In this document: positions 1-13,000 of the stretch, in pieces
How positions within the stretch are numbered: the first letter of the stretch is position 1
Layout of the letters: each line of letters starts with the position of its first letter
Assembly: GCA_038277395.1 (NCBI GenBank)
Contig: CM076191.1
Coordinates: forward strand, 180,714,552-180,778,551
Source: Dryocosmus kuriphilus
Taxonomy: Eukaryota; Arthropoda; Insecta; Hymenoptera; Cynipidae
Direction: 5' to 3'
DNA: 64,000 bases
The notes under the pieces: model-generated
What the model was told of the DNA's origin: nothing
What the model saw: only the letters and a program-made list of their open reading frames with translations
Databases searched by the model: none
Translations under genes and position numbers: made by a program

Positions 1-207
1 CTTGAAGAAAATCGGGCAAACATCATTAGAAAACATTATAAACAACAATTTTTGTACGTATAGTGCAATTGAACAAACTAATAATATGTAAATTCGCGGC
101 GTCACCTGTCACTTCTGTCAATGAACCTGAGGCGTGTCGCGTGTTGTGCGCCATCGCTTTGATATTGGGAGCGGTGTTGATTGGAACTAACTTGCAAAAT
201 GCAGAAA

Positions 208-514
208 TGCTTCCCGTTTTAATTTCGTCGAAAAAACTTTTTTCAAAATTCCTACTCAAATAGTGTATACAAACGCAATCTAATGCCTTCTCATGCATTT
301 CCCAAAGTTTCAGTCCGATACTTTATTTACAAAAAAAGTTCTGTGATTCAAAAAAATTCTGCGAGAAACTCCAAGACATTTCCAGTTTTAATTTCGTCGA
401 AAAAAGCTTTTTTCAAAATTCCTACTCAAATAATGTATACAAACGCAATTGATTGTCTTCTCATGCATTTTTCAAAGTTGAGTCAGATATTTTATTTACA
501 AAAAGAGTTCTGTG
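208..514 (+). repeat. Tandem duplication, ~173-bp period
   Basis: Segments beginning GTTTTAATTTCGTCGAAAAA at about 210 and 383 repeat with moderate divergence, including CATGCATTT and TTTATTTACAAAAA. No gene is recognisable. Confidence 0.75.
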
Positions 515-597
515 GTTCAAAAAATAAATGGATAAATCCTAAAATTGAGGTTGGTAATGTAGGTCTTCCGCTCAGTGGCACATGTCCTTAAACGGAA

Positions 598-1075
598 ATA
601 TCAGGGACTAGGAGAGAAACGAGACTCCTATAGCTCGCTCGCTCCCGGTTAGAGAGCTCACAGAGTAGGTCAGTTTGCTTTCCTCTCGGGCTCTGAGTGG
701 GGTACTATTTAAAGGGTGCAATAAAGTACGCGAACAGATGGGTACCCAAAATACTCAGTTCAACTCTCCTCATGAACGGAGTTCAGTAAATTTTTGTACC
801 TGGGTCTCACTTCACGAGTTGAAAAAAAAGTTTGCTTAGGCTTATGGCTCGTAGGCTGAGGTGAAAGAAAATGAAAATTTTTGAACGCCTCAGCTCTTTT
901 GCAGGGTCTCTTGCCCGCTCGTCAGTAAGGCTCCTCTCGCGAGTAGAAACTCCTACGAAAAATAAGTTTGGCTCGTTCAAGGAGTCGAGCGTGGAACGAA
1001 AACGTGAAGAGTCTCTTGTGGCGAGCGAGAGCAATAGGTTCTGGAGGGTCCAAGAGACCTCTCATTGAAAAGAAT
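598..1075. repeat. GC-richer dispersed repeat, copy A
   Basis: Rich in GCTCGC/GAGCGA motifs; begins ATATCAGGGACTAGGAG. The same terminal string appears inverted at the right end of 4130-4605, so the two are opposite-facing members of one family. Its class is unknown. Confidence 0.5.
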
Positions 1076-2095
1076 TTCACTTTCAGTCAATACTATTTTT
1101 TCACTACTGGGAAAAAGAATAATTAAGTATCTTTAAAAAGGTGCAAATATTTTGATTACAGTATACAACTAATTTTTGTAACAATTAAATTTTTAACTTT
1201 TAATTAGTTTATTACCCACAAAATGAAGGTGGCAAAGCCACTTTACTTGCGTTTATATACATAATAAATATTTTTTTATATCTAAATATTACTAAATATT
1301 ATTATTACTAAATATTAATATTTAAGAATATTACCGATAAATAAATTCTCGGAGAATTTGTGAGAATGTTTGAGAATGTCAGGTTTTTGAATGAAATGCT
1401 TCTCTTTTCAACGATTGCAACAATTTCTGAAAGATTAATTGTTATACTGTGCACAAATTTTACTGCTCTTTTTAAAGGTTATAGGTTTTTAAACTTTCAG
1501 ATAACAGAGTTTATTAAATTTTTGTACTCAGACAATTATAATATAATGTTGTAAAAAAACTGCAGAATTAGCAATGTGCCGTTGAAAGTTTCAACCGAAG
1601 ACTTTCAAATTCAAAGTTATCAAACACGTCATTTTTTATACTACGAAAATTGTCATAAAACTTGTAAAAGCATTTAGAAGTTCAAAGTTTACAGTACACT
1701 TGGTACATACTACATATGGAGCACTTACAAAAACAAGAAGAAAATTAGGAATAGGTATTGAGATAAATGTATAAAAAATATTTCAATTATAGTGTCTAAC
1801 ACGTTTTTAAAACATTTTGAAATAATTGAAAATATTAAAAAATATATTCAAATGCATTGTATTTTATTTACGACAAGAAAGAAGGATTCTCATTGATTAA
1901 ATGAAATACACGTGTATATACATATTTTATTTGAAGTAACTTTTATTTTTACGTCAATTAGCGTCAATTAGCGTTTATAATTATATTTTAGCCATAAATC
2001 TAATTTTATGTCTCAGCTACAATAAAATTCGATAGAGCTTCATTAAACATAGATAAATATTAATTGTATACAGCTTACTGATCAGATCGGTAAAC
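1076..2095. other. Intergenic AT-rich DNA, no gene seen
   Basis: The segment at about 1570-1635 (AATGTGCCGTTGAAAGTTTC) recurs inverted just upstream of WRNIP1 (about 43936-44020), a small dispersed repeat. Nothing else is recognised. Confidence 0.5.
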
Positions 2096-2772
2096 CGCAA
2101 TAATGTGGACAATTCTTGATAAAATTGGAATTTTTTTTTTATCATGTACGGGAGTTTTTCCGCTTCCGTTGATGTAGGTGAACATTTCATAAACATTGTA
2201 ATTGTTTATAATAATTTAATCCGAATAAAGTACCGTATTTTCTGAGATTATGCTGTTAAAATTTTTCGTATAAATTGGAATATGAAAAAATCGTAAAAAC
2301 AGATTCGTGAAGCAGTGTTAGGAGAAGTTTTTCGTCAAACAATATTTTGTTTGGTCGAAAATGAAAAAAACAATACGACGAGTTGAAGTCAAAAGTGCTC
2401 GCCGCTCGAACCGATTTCCGCTGTTTTATTTGAAAAGAACGCAGATCAATAATACAGAAACATTCGAGCGGCGAGCACTTTTGACTTCAACTCGTTTTTT
2501 TTTTTATTTTCGATCAAACAAAATATTGCTTGACGAAAAACTTCTCCCGACACTGCTTCACGTATCTGTTTTTACGATTTTTTCATATTCCAATTTATAC
2601 GAAAAATTTTAACAGCATAAGCTCAGAAAATACGGTACTTTATTTGGATTCATTTATTATAAACAATTACAATGTTTATGAAATGTTCACCCACATCAAC
2701 GGAAGCGGAAAAACTCCCGTACATGATAAAAAAAAAATTCCAATTTTATCAAGAATTGTCCACATTATTGCG
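2096..2772. repeat. Foldback element, 310-bp arms, 52-bp loop
   Basis: Left arm 2096-2410 begins CGCAATAATGTGGAC; right arm 2463-2772 is its inverted complement. The inner ends carry GCTCGCCGCTCGAA and its complement. It is non-coding; the ORFs over it are palindrome by-products. It is likely a non-autonomous DNA element, with no clear target duplication. Confidence 0.88.
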
Positions 2773-3027
2773 AGTTGATTCTAAAAAAAAACACGATTTT
2801 TCAATAAAAAAACTACGAAAAAAAACACATTTTATTTTTTTAAAACAAAACAGGCGATGCAATGAAAAAACTTTTTGAGAAAAAGGTGCAGTTTTTAATT
2901 CTCTATATTGTCAAATTTTTGTAAAAAAGGATTTTCGAAAAAAAAATGTCTATCCCCTTTTTCTTGGCTTGGACAATAGTTCTACCCGTTTCAAGCGCAA
3001 CACCGGTTATTGCATCCCGGCCGTCAA

Positions 3028-3462
3028 TTTCCCTTATAGTAATCATTGGTATCTTTATGCCCCCGATTACTAGTGTAAATTTACATACGATTTTTTACAG
3101 TGTGGAGTTCTGAGTCCGCAGAACGTTTGTTTCATTATAATAGAAATGTATAAATCTCAAGCAGTCTACCAATAAATCGTGATCGTGTTTCTGATGCGGC
3201 TGAGAGAAATAACGTTAGTACTGATTATATTTTGCTATTAGAAGAATAATAAATTTCATAAAATATGATAAATTCAATATAAATAAATAAGTAGAATAAA
3301 TTCCATTCATCCCAAACGACCGGCTGGGAACTTTCCCAACAGCGTGTGATTTTACACTGTCTTCATATTTTTACAGTATTTACGTAAATTTCCCCTAGTA
3401 ATCATTGGTATCTTTATGTCCCTGATTCCTAGTGTAATCTTACATAGGATTTTTTACAGTTT
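3028..3462 (+). repeat. Pair of ~75-bp direct repeats
   Basis: TAGTAATCATTGGTATCTTT followed by a GATT-C/A-CTAGTGTAA-type string occurs at about 3035 and 3393, each ending TTTTTTACAGT. The surrounding 2773-4129 has no gene. Confidence 0.6.
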
Positions 3463-4129
3463 AGTAATAATGTAGTAACAATAGGAGCTGTCTTTATTAT
3501 AATAAAATGAACTGGAAAATCGAAAACTCACATAGAGTCACTGAGGCTACATTCGTGTAATTAGTAAACCTTTCTAGAATATTGTTCCGAATTGAGTCAC
3601 GATGTTGTTCGTTTTTGAGCAAGTTTTCACTTCAATTGTTGATATTGGACGTAAAAGAGATTGTTTGATTCAGATTGACTCTGAGTCATCTTTAACCTAT
3701 TTATTCATTGTTATGGGTTTTGCAAATTTAAATGGTGATACTTTGGTCGAAAAAATAAAAGAATATAGAATTCTTTTTTAATTTTGTGAGGTTTTTAAAC
3801 ATTTGCATATTTTGCTTGCTTCCCTTGAAATCAATCACCTTTATAGCATTTTGTATAATGTAAGTTTCTTCAGACTTTTATTTGTCAAATATCCCTAAAA
3901 TGTTCTTTTTAAATATATCCGGTAAATACGTATTATATTTTATAATAAAAAGTTGAAAAATTGGCGATCTTCTGCAATGAAAAATTGAAAACATGGAGAT
4001 ATTTAAACTCACAAGAAAGGTGTTAAAAATTTTAAAATCATGCTAAAAACTCCAAATATTTATAACATTTGTACTCCAGAGATATATTGTAGCAGTTATA
4101 TCGTATGTCGTATGCTGCATGCATTTATG

Positions 4130-4605
4130 CGGCGCCACCGAGTGGGATATACATTTTGTGGTGAAGCCCAGTGAGGCCTCAGAGCTCACCTTGAGGCCTC
4201 ATCGCGAGGCCTCTTCGTTCCTATGACTCTCGAGAGTCGCTCTTACTGAGAGTTTCTAACTTTAACTCGAAGAGCGCATCGCTCACCCCAAGAGCGAACC
4301 TTTTCCCGCTCGGTCAGATAGGCTCTTCATGGGAGCTCGAGAGCGATTTCCGAAACAGAAAGTCTCTTTCCTAGAGCCAAGCTTGCTGTCTCTATGGACA
4401 ATACCTCAGGTATCAGGATATCCAGATGTCCTATCGCTCTCCATGAAACTCGAGTTCGGCTCGACACCTAAAATCTCTGACCTGGAGGCCTCATGACCAG
4501 ACCCTTTTATTCCTTACTAGTTTCTACTGCTATATCTGAGCGTGAGCGGGAGTAGAAAGGTTTTTCCACTCGCTCTTACTTTCGCTCCTAGTCCCTGGGA
4601 AATAT
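4130..4605. repeat. GC-richer dispersed repeat, copy B (inverted relative to A)
   Basis: Contains GAGGCCTCA repeats and CTCGAGAGTCGCTC-type motifs. It ends CTCCTAGTCCCTGG, the complement of the start of copy A. No ORF of note. Confidence 0.5.
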
Positions 4606-4639
4606 GCAAGGTGATGAGGAAGGGGAATGTGCACGAGTA

Positions 4640-5208
4640 GGAGAAAAAAAGGGAACGGTAATAGTGTGATAGTGGGCGACGAAGTAAGATAACACATTAG
4701 GAAACTAGAGGTAGGGGAATATATAGATTCAGATCATTTCCCAGTAATAGTGACATTGGAGGGAGAAAAGGGCAGTGAAAATGAGAATAAAAAGGAAGTA
4801 AAGGTAAAAAGAACAAGCAGAGGTGATTTGGTCAATAGAAGGAAAAGAGTAATTTAAGGAAAAGGTAAAGAATATGAAAATGGGTGAGGGTAATGTAAAA
4901 GAATAAATGGAAATAATAATAGGAGAGATAAAAAGAGTATTAGAGGGCACAGGTAAAAAGGAAGTTAGGGAAGGAGGGGGAAGAAATGGGTGGGATGAGG
5001 AATGTAAAGAGAAGAAGAAGGAAGTGAGAAAGGAATTAAGAAAATGGAGAAAAGGGAAAGGTAGTGGAGAGGAATATAGGAGGAAAAAGGAGTATACTGT
5101 GATGTGTGATAGAAAAAAAAGAGGAGGAAAATAAAAGATTCGAAGAAGAGGCAGAGACGGTTAGGACGGAGGAAGAGGTTTGAAAGGTAGTAAATAGAGA
5201 GAAAAAAA
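4640..5208 (+). pseudogene. Fragment of a non-LTR retrotransposon ORF2 (endonuclease end and linker)
   Basis: Reading across several stops gives LEVGEYIDSDHFPVIVTLEG, typical of the C-terminal end of an AP-type endonuclease (SDHFPV motif). After a frame change comes GWDEECKEKKKEVRKELRKW...YRRKKEYTVMCDRKK, a basic linker common in insect I/Jockey/R1-like LINEs. No reverse transcriptase follows; the piece ends near 5208. It is strongly purine-rich compared with its flanks. Confidence 0.75.
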
Positions 5209-7064
5209 TTGAGTTACTTTTCTTCTGAAAATGTGGTTACTATTTTACTATTTTTTGAGGCTTGAGCAGTTCCGAGCTCTGAGTGTTCGCGAAATACCCG
5301 TATGGTATCAAATGGTTTCAACAATAAATGAAATCCCCATTTAATCCCCTTTCTTCGGAAAAAATCCCCTTTTTTACCTAAAATTGAACTACTGAACCGC
5401 TGTGATCCCTGCTGTTAATTTATTACAAAATCAAAGTTTAAAACTACTATTATCATTTTTGAACAGGTATATAGAGTTGGAGTAGTTTTCAACAAAGTCG
5501 GAAGATACCCAATGGGAATTTGTTCAGAAAGTATGAACTGTGATACGGTACTTTTCACATTCAAAGTGGGCAAGGAGGACAACAACGTTCGAGATGGATT
5601 AATTAGATCTATCGTTTTCACGTATCACTGAAATTTTCGATGGTAAGACAAAACTGAGTAATTTGTAGAATTGTGATGTGAGAGAAAATGTGTTGTACAT
5701 TGTTATTAGCGTCAATATGCGTTTATTCTTATGGGTGGGCCATTGTTTGTCAAGGTCAAAAAAAGTTGAGAACATTTGTACAAATTGAGATACGGTTTAA
5801 TATTAGCAGTTATAGCGGGTACATTGCAACTTTGTAAGGCACATTCATTATGCACAAATTGTATTTTGCCTTTTTCCAACTTGTATTTTAATTTATTATA
5901 CGTATAAATTTCTTGATTCTAGTTCAATTATTGTACATATATTTGATGAAATTGAAAGCTTCCGTCACGTGTATTAAAATCTACGTCTTTTCACTCAAAG
6001 TATATAGTAAATATTTTGAACAAATCTCATTGTACAAAACTTAATCATTGTACTGTTTATAGAGTGCAAAAAATCTATATTGTACAGGGACCCCAATTAT
6101 AAATGATACAACTAAATTTGCAAGCATTTCTGGTAGTTGTTAGATTTTGATATCCTTGTATCAAAGCTTTTGTGGATTCGTGTTTGAAAGAACAAATGCT
6201 AATTACTTGGTCGATTCAAATGTGTGTGTGTGTACATACTTTAGAACAGTAAATTATTACAAAAATTAATAATCACCCTGTGAGATTATTTTCGTTGGTT
6301 CCTTGTCAGAGCTTTCAAATTTTTTTGTGTTTACGCAGATGTGAATTACATTTGCAGAAATGTTTGACGATCAACGCAATACAAATATAGTTTTACCAGT
6401 ACTGGTAATATTATCGTTATATTGTATTATATTTTACTTGATTGTTACTTCTCTTTTGAAATGTAAAGTACGCATGTACAAAAAATAAAAGAATATTGGC
6501 TATTTTGTTTAACACAATAAATGTCATGATTTATTTCGCGTCATGTCAAAAATCTTATTAATATACCTATCTATTGTAATATAATATTCTTACAATTTAT
6601 TTTTCAACAATAAAATTTCAATAATAATCACATTAACATGTTTAAAATATTATTGCTGTCAGTATATTAAGATTCAACGATGATAAATAAATAAATTTTC
6701 TTTTATAAAAACAACTAATGAAATTTTTAAATGCTTGAGAATTGTAAAATTTCTCAAACATGTTTTCTTAAATTTTACATTTTGTACGAATTTTATTCAG
6801 TATGAGTATTGAGTATATCAATGATATTTTTGAGTATTACTTGTTTTAAGTACCATGTATGTACTCTATATTAAAATAATGATATGCTTACAACTATGTT
6901 CATAATCGATATTACTGTCTCAGAAGAGAGGAGTAATCACGTCCTTTGAATCTACACTGGGAAGTTGCGCATAATTTTAAAAGGGTGTATAAAAATAGAA
7001 TTCGACACTGAGCACCTATTTTTTGAGTCAGTATTATTTATCATGATTGTGCGTTTGAGTGTTT
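5209..7064. other. Intergenic, 3' flank of POMT1
   Basis: AT-rich. 5215-5275 (GGTTACTATTTTACTATTTT...GAGCAGTTCCGAGCTCTGAG) matches the end of the intron repeat at 9308-9380, so a solo fragment of that family lies here. The POMT1 3' UTR must enter from the right; its end was not located. Confidence 0.5.
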
Positions 7065-10000
7065 TCAGTTTTTATGGATAATGAAATCCCATGTATCACT
7101 CCATCTCAGTTTCAAAATTTCTTTAGCACTCAAAGGTGTCATTCCGTAACTAAGAGAGGCAAACTTTCGAAAAACGAAAATAATGAAACCAATCCAGGCA
7201 ACTATGGTCATTTTGAAGATGAACAAGATGATGATTTTCTTAAAGCGTACTCTGGAAAAAAAGATAATCTCATTAGACCTCCTTGAAAATAAAATACACA
7301 CGGCTCGGAACGCGTTACTTTGTTTAGTAATTTGGTTACTTTTTCCATCTGTGGTTACTTAAAAGTCACATTTTTTTAAGTTACAGGGTGTCTAGCGAGC
7401 CGGGAAAAACGAGAATTTTTTGTACTTCGAAAAATAAAGGGAAATAGCGGGAATTCATGAAAAGATCCGGGAAATCTATCGTTATAAATTTAATTTCAGA
7501 ATTCTCAATCTTTTCCCTATTCCCCTATTTTTCCCCTTTTTAAAAGAATTGCCCTCTTCAAGAAATATCCCCTTTGCTCGTTTTTCTCGTCCTTCACTTA
7601 AATGAGGACTAAATTAATAAAATCCCATAAAAAATTATGTATATTTGGTTGAAAACAGTCCATTTTAGTTCAAAAGTTATTTCTTACATTTTTGGTTTAG
7701 AAATCATCTTCTTTGATTGAAAGAATCAACGATTTGTCTGAATATTCACCACTTTTGGTTGAAAATTCACCTATTATATTTTTGATTAAAGAGTAATTTC
7801 TTTGTTGAAAATTAACCTATTTATGGTTGAAAATCTATTTTTGCTTTTTGAAATTTCCTTTTTTTAGGGTATATATTTAGCTATTTTGAGCTGAAAAAAT
7901 AATCTTTTTTGGGTCAAAAGATCATTATTACAATTTTAGTTAAAAATTCATCTTTTTTGCTTAAGAATTAATCTTTTCCTATTTTCTTAGAAATTCAACA
8001 TGTTTTCATCTTTTTAGGGCGTAAATTCAACGGTTTTATTGAAAAATCCTTTTTTTTAGTTGATAATTCAACTATTTTGTTTCAAAATTAATAGTTTTTT
8101 GTTCAAAATTTAGCTGTTCCATTTTTGGTTGAGAATTCACCTCTTTTACTCGAAAATTTACTAGTTCCTTAAAAAATTCTATGATTTCGTTAAAAATGCA
8201 TCTTTGATTGAAAAATCATGTTTTTTGTTTAAAAATTTAACTGTTTGGCTGAAAACCAATTTTTTGTTCAAATTCACCTTTCTTGTGTGGAAATTCAAAT
8301 GTTTTTATTGAAAATTTCTTTTTCTGGGTTGGCAATTAAACTATTTTGTTAAAAATGGTCTTTTTCAGTTAAAAATTGAACTATTCCGTTAGAAATAAAT
8401 TTGTTGTTGCTGAAAATATAACTATTTTTGATTAAAAATTCATTTTGTTTGTTGAAAATGAACTTTTTTTTGATGAAAAATTCAAATATTTTGGTTGGAA
8501 ATAAAATTTTTTTTTTTGAAAATAAAAAATTTTTGGTTCAAAATTAACCTTTTTTGTTAAAAATTTATCTTTTCCATTTTTTATTGAGAATTCATCTTTT
8601 TTAGTTGAAAATTTAACTATCTTTTTTAAATTCTATGATTTTGTTAAAAAATTCACCTTTGCTTGCAAAATCATGTTTTTTTGTTAGACAAATCATCTTT
8701 TTGGAAGGAAATTACACTTTTTTATTGAAAATTTCTTTTTTTCGGTTGAATATTCGAACATATTTGGTTTAAAATAATCCTTTTTGATTTAAGTGGACCA
8801 TAACATTTTCGTTTGAGAATTCATATTTTTTAGCTGAAAATTCAACTATTCCGTTTAAAACTAATATTTTTGTTGAATAACTTTTTTAAAATTAAAAATT
8901 AAAATAATTTTCTTTACATTTCAAATGTTACATTTTTTGTTAAAAAGCTGGAAATTCAATTATTTTTTTAATATTCCTTTTCTATGATTGGTAATAATTG
9001 AACTATTTTGGTTGAAAATCCTTTTTTTATTTTTGGTTAAAAACTCAACTATTTTTGTGTGAAAATTAATTCTTTTTTTGAAGATTCAACTATTACTATT
9101 CTTTTTAAATTTGGGCCTAAAATTTCTTCAGTTTAAACCGAAGAAAAAAAACACGTGATGTTTTGACTTTTCATTTCAAGCTATTTTCTTTACCACTTAT
9201 CCTAAATAATAAAAATTCTATTTAGTACTCTATAAACCTTGTGAAATTGTACTTTTCTTAAAAATTATGTTTTCATGTTAGTTACTCTTTTACGAATTTT
9301 AATTACTCTTTGGTTACTTTTCTTCTGAAAAGAAGGTCACTATTTTACTACTTTTTTAGGCTTGAGCAGTTCTGAGCCCTGAATACAAAATTTAAAATAC
9401 CTCATCGACTTCTTTAAACTCACCTGATTAGATAGAGCAGATGATCTATCGTGCCAGCTGTTAATAACACTTTGTAGATAAATGCGGGCAAATAATGATG
9501 CAGAAAGAGAGTTCTCTCGACAAACATGAAAGGTAGATAGTGCAACAAATATCCAGCTAGTAAAACTTCACCTGTAGTAACAAATTTATTCCATTCAGCC
9601 TCGGAGATATCGTAGCAAAGCCTTTGACGTCTCATTAAATAGAAAATCAAAAACCCTGTATATATAATCACTGCAATCGTTCCAGAATACCAAATTGCCA
9701 TGTTACCCAAAAGATGAATTTGAGCCTGAAAAAAAAAACAGTTTTTGTTTCAATCTGAAATTGATGGATTCTATATAAGGTTCCCGAAGCTGTTTTAGGA
9801 ATTTCATAAGCATATTCCAATATATTGGTAAGAAGGTTTGTATTGAAAACAACTGAAAAAGTTTAGTCGTTCCCAATCCTTGATTCTGCATTTTTTTTGA
9901 ATCCACGAAATGAGATACGAAATGAGAAAAGTTAATTCGACTTCAATCATCTTCTAAAATGTTATAAATACGATGCTCGAATAAAACTTTTTAAATTATT

Positions 10001-13000
10001 TGTATTGTGCATTCAGAAACACCTCCAAAGCGTGAAGTTCAAAGCATCTGATAAGATTTGACATTAAACTACATTACCTCATTGGTAAATACTTTATTCA
10101 AATTTTATCCCTGGAAAATAAAATAAAATTGAAATAAAAAATATGTAAAACCACTTTACACCACAACTTTATGAGTAGAAATCAATCCTAACGACATAAA
10201 GTAATTAACCCAGTATTTATTTATGCAATGGAAGCCTCCCTGATAAAAATTTCGGAAAGAACATTTCGGATAAATTTATGTACAGTTTTTTTCAGATTCT
10301 TTCCGAAATCTGCATCCGAAACAACCGTTTTTATTAAAATCTGATATGGATCCTCTATCAGAAATTTTCGGGAAGAATCGAATGCAGATTTCTGAGGAAG
10401 CGACTTGATAACTTTGGAAACAACTTTCTATCAGAAATTTCTACCAGGGGTTTCTTACAGAGAGACGCTAGCGCTGGGACTGTCAAACTGAACCCAACAC
10501 CCACTAGAGTCTGATGGTTTTTATTATCAGGGTGGCTACAGAATCCCAATTTCCAAAATCCCTGACTTTTCCCTGACCAATTTTATATTTTCCCTGAACA
10601 TTACAAAATTTTCATTCAGATATAAAAACTCGTATAAAAAAAACTGACACTTGTCTCTTCAACAAGAAACGTTCCTCGTTTTTTCGAAAACTATTGGAGA
10701 ATTCTTTCTTTTTTTTTTTTGCATGTAAGTACATTCAAAAGAATACGGCGGAAATGCCTAGTTGTTTCAGTATCGCTCCAACTTCATACCTTTGAAAATA
10801 TTTTTAAATCCATTAAAATCTTTGAAAACTGTTAAAATATTAGAAATACCTTGAAATCTTTTAATCCCTTTTGAATGTCTTTGAAATATTTGAAATAGTT
10901 AGAAATATATAGAAATAATTTAAAAACTATTTAAATAAAAATCAATTAAATTTATTCCCTAAAGTTCTCTAGAAATCCGTTGAAATCTTCTAAAATTTCC
11001 TAGTCTTAAAAATTCCTTAAATCTTGTGAAATTCTTTGAAACACCTTGAAATCTTTGGAAATCTAACAAAATTTTTTGACATTCCTAGAAATTTTTTAAA
11101 TCTCTTGAAATTCTTTGAAAACTGTAAAATCCTTTAAAATTTGTTTAATTTCTTCATATATCTCTTGAAGTTTCTGAAGTTCGTAGAAATCCCTTGAAAT
11201 ATTTGGAAATCGCAAAAATCCATTGAGATAAGTAGAAATCATTTGAGATCCCTATAAATCTTTGAAATTCCTTGAGATTTTTTAAGTCCTTGGAGATTCA
11301 ATAAATTTCTTTAAATCTTGTGCAATTTCTTGAAATACCTTAAAATCCCTCGAAATCTTTTGAAATCCTTAAAAATTCTTTGAGTTCCCTTGAAGTTTTT
11401 TAAATCTCTTGAAATTCTTTGGAATCTGTTTCAAATATCTTGAAATCCCGTAAAATATATCCTCTATGAAAGTACTTCAAAATCTCTTGAAATCCCTTAA
11501 AATCCCCGGAAATACTTGGGAACCTTTGAAATCCTCTAAAATCCCTTAAAATATTTCGAAATCTTACGAAATTCCTTGAAATCCGTGGAAATACTTTTAA
11601 ATATCTTTAAAACCGTTAAAAGCCCCTAAAATTAGTGGAAATATTTGTAAATCCTAAAAAATCTTTTAAAATTCCATAAAAGCCTTTGGAAAAATTTTTA
11701 ATCCGTTGAAGTTCCTCGAAATTCGCTGAAATCACCTAAAATTCCCTGATACGTTCGGAAATTCTCTGGAATTCCTAGAAATTTGTTGAAATTCGTTGAT
11801 GTATTTGAAATCTGGGATATCCTGTGAAGTCCCTTGAAATAATTCGAAATGACTTCAATTCCTTCAATATTTTAACATTATTTACTTCTATTCTGATTTT
11901 CTTAAAATGATTTTTGTAGAATCGAGATACTAAGATACTGAATTTCCTATAATATTTTTTCGTAAGGGATAGTTCCAAAACTTGACTATATAGACTGTTT
12001 TGTAACATTATATGCAACACTGTTGAAAATTTAACGTATCCAACATATTTATATTACTTATTGTATTTACTTACATTGCTTTTAGTAGAAATCCAATATG
12101 CGATGCCTCTCGTCATCAGTGGCCATTCCAAAGGTCCGCTAGAGTACATGTGACTGTTTTGTGCCTCGTGACCATCAAATAACATTTTGATTTGCAACTC
12201 TAAAAATTTTTCCCAGAAAGTTAAAGTCGTGGCTTTCAACGGTATCATCTCCGCATTAATTAATTCTCGTTCCCTTTGCTTTTGGTCCTCACTTTTCGTG
12301 TATCTATGCTCCTCCACATTCCATATTGCATTCGACTGTTCAATAATCCTATCAGCTACGACTTCATGTTGATTGAAACCCCAGTCAGGTAGTTGTCTGC
12401 CGCTGAATTTCAGAGCGCATTCAGTATTCACATGAATTAATCGAACTTGACTTTGAATAGCATGCCAGACATTGCCAGACTGTTCTCTATTAGCGATTTC
12501 GACACGCCAGAGATTCTGAGCAGGCATAGAGATATTATAATCAATATAACACGAGATTTCTTGACTTTGAGGAGTCATGGGAGCTGCTATGTCATGCGAA
12601 TTTAAAGCACGACTCGTGATTCCGTGAACTATTTGAATAACTTCTCCATGTTTTATGGGCTCGCTAGGTTTTGTGACTACCAGATCGTTAATCTCTGGGC
12701 GCTTGACGATCCACCAATTATTAACGTCTTTGAATGAGTAGCAAGTTACCTGCTGTTGATGAGAACTGCCACGTTTATCGGGATATCTCAGAGGATATAC
12801 TTGATTATGACTGTGTAACCAGCAAGCTCTTCCGTAGGTGTGGCGAAGAGTAATTTGCGAACCGTGAGTGACTTTCAGAGGTTGCCCTTTAGTAATACTC
12901 GCCAGACCTCCTTCCAAGCTAGCTTGAAATGCACTCGTCATGACGGAATCGTGAGGCCCAGCTTTTGTGAGTACTGACAAGTGGATGTAAAATATTCCCA

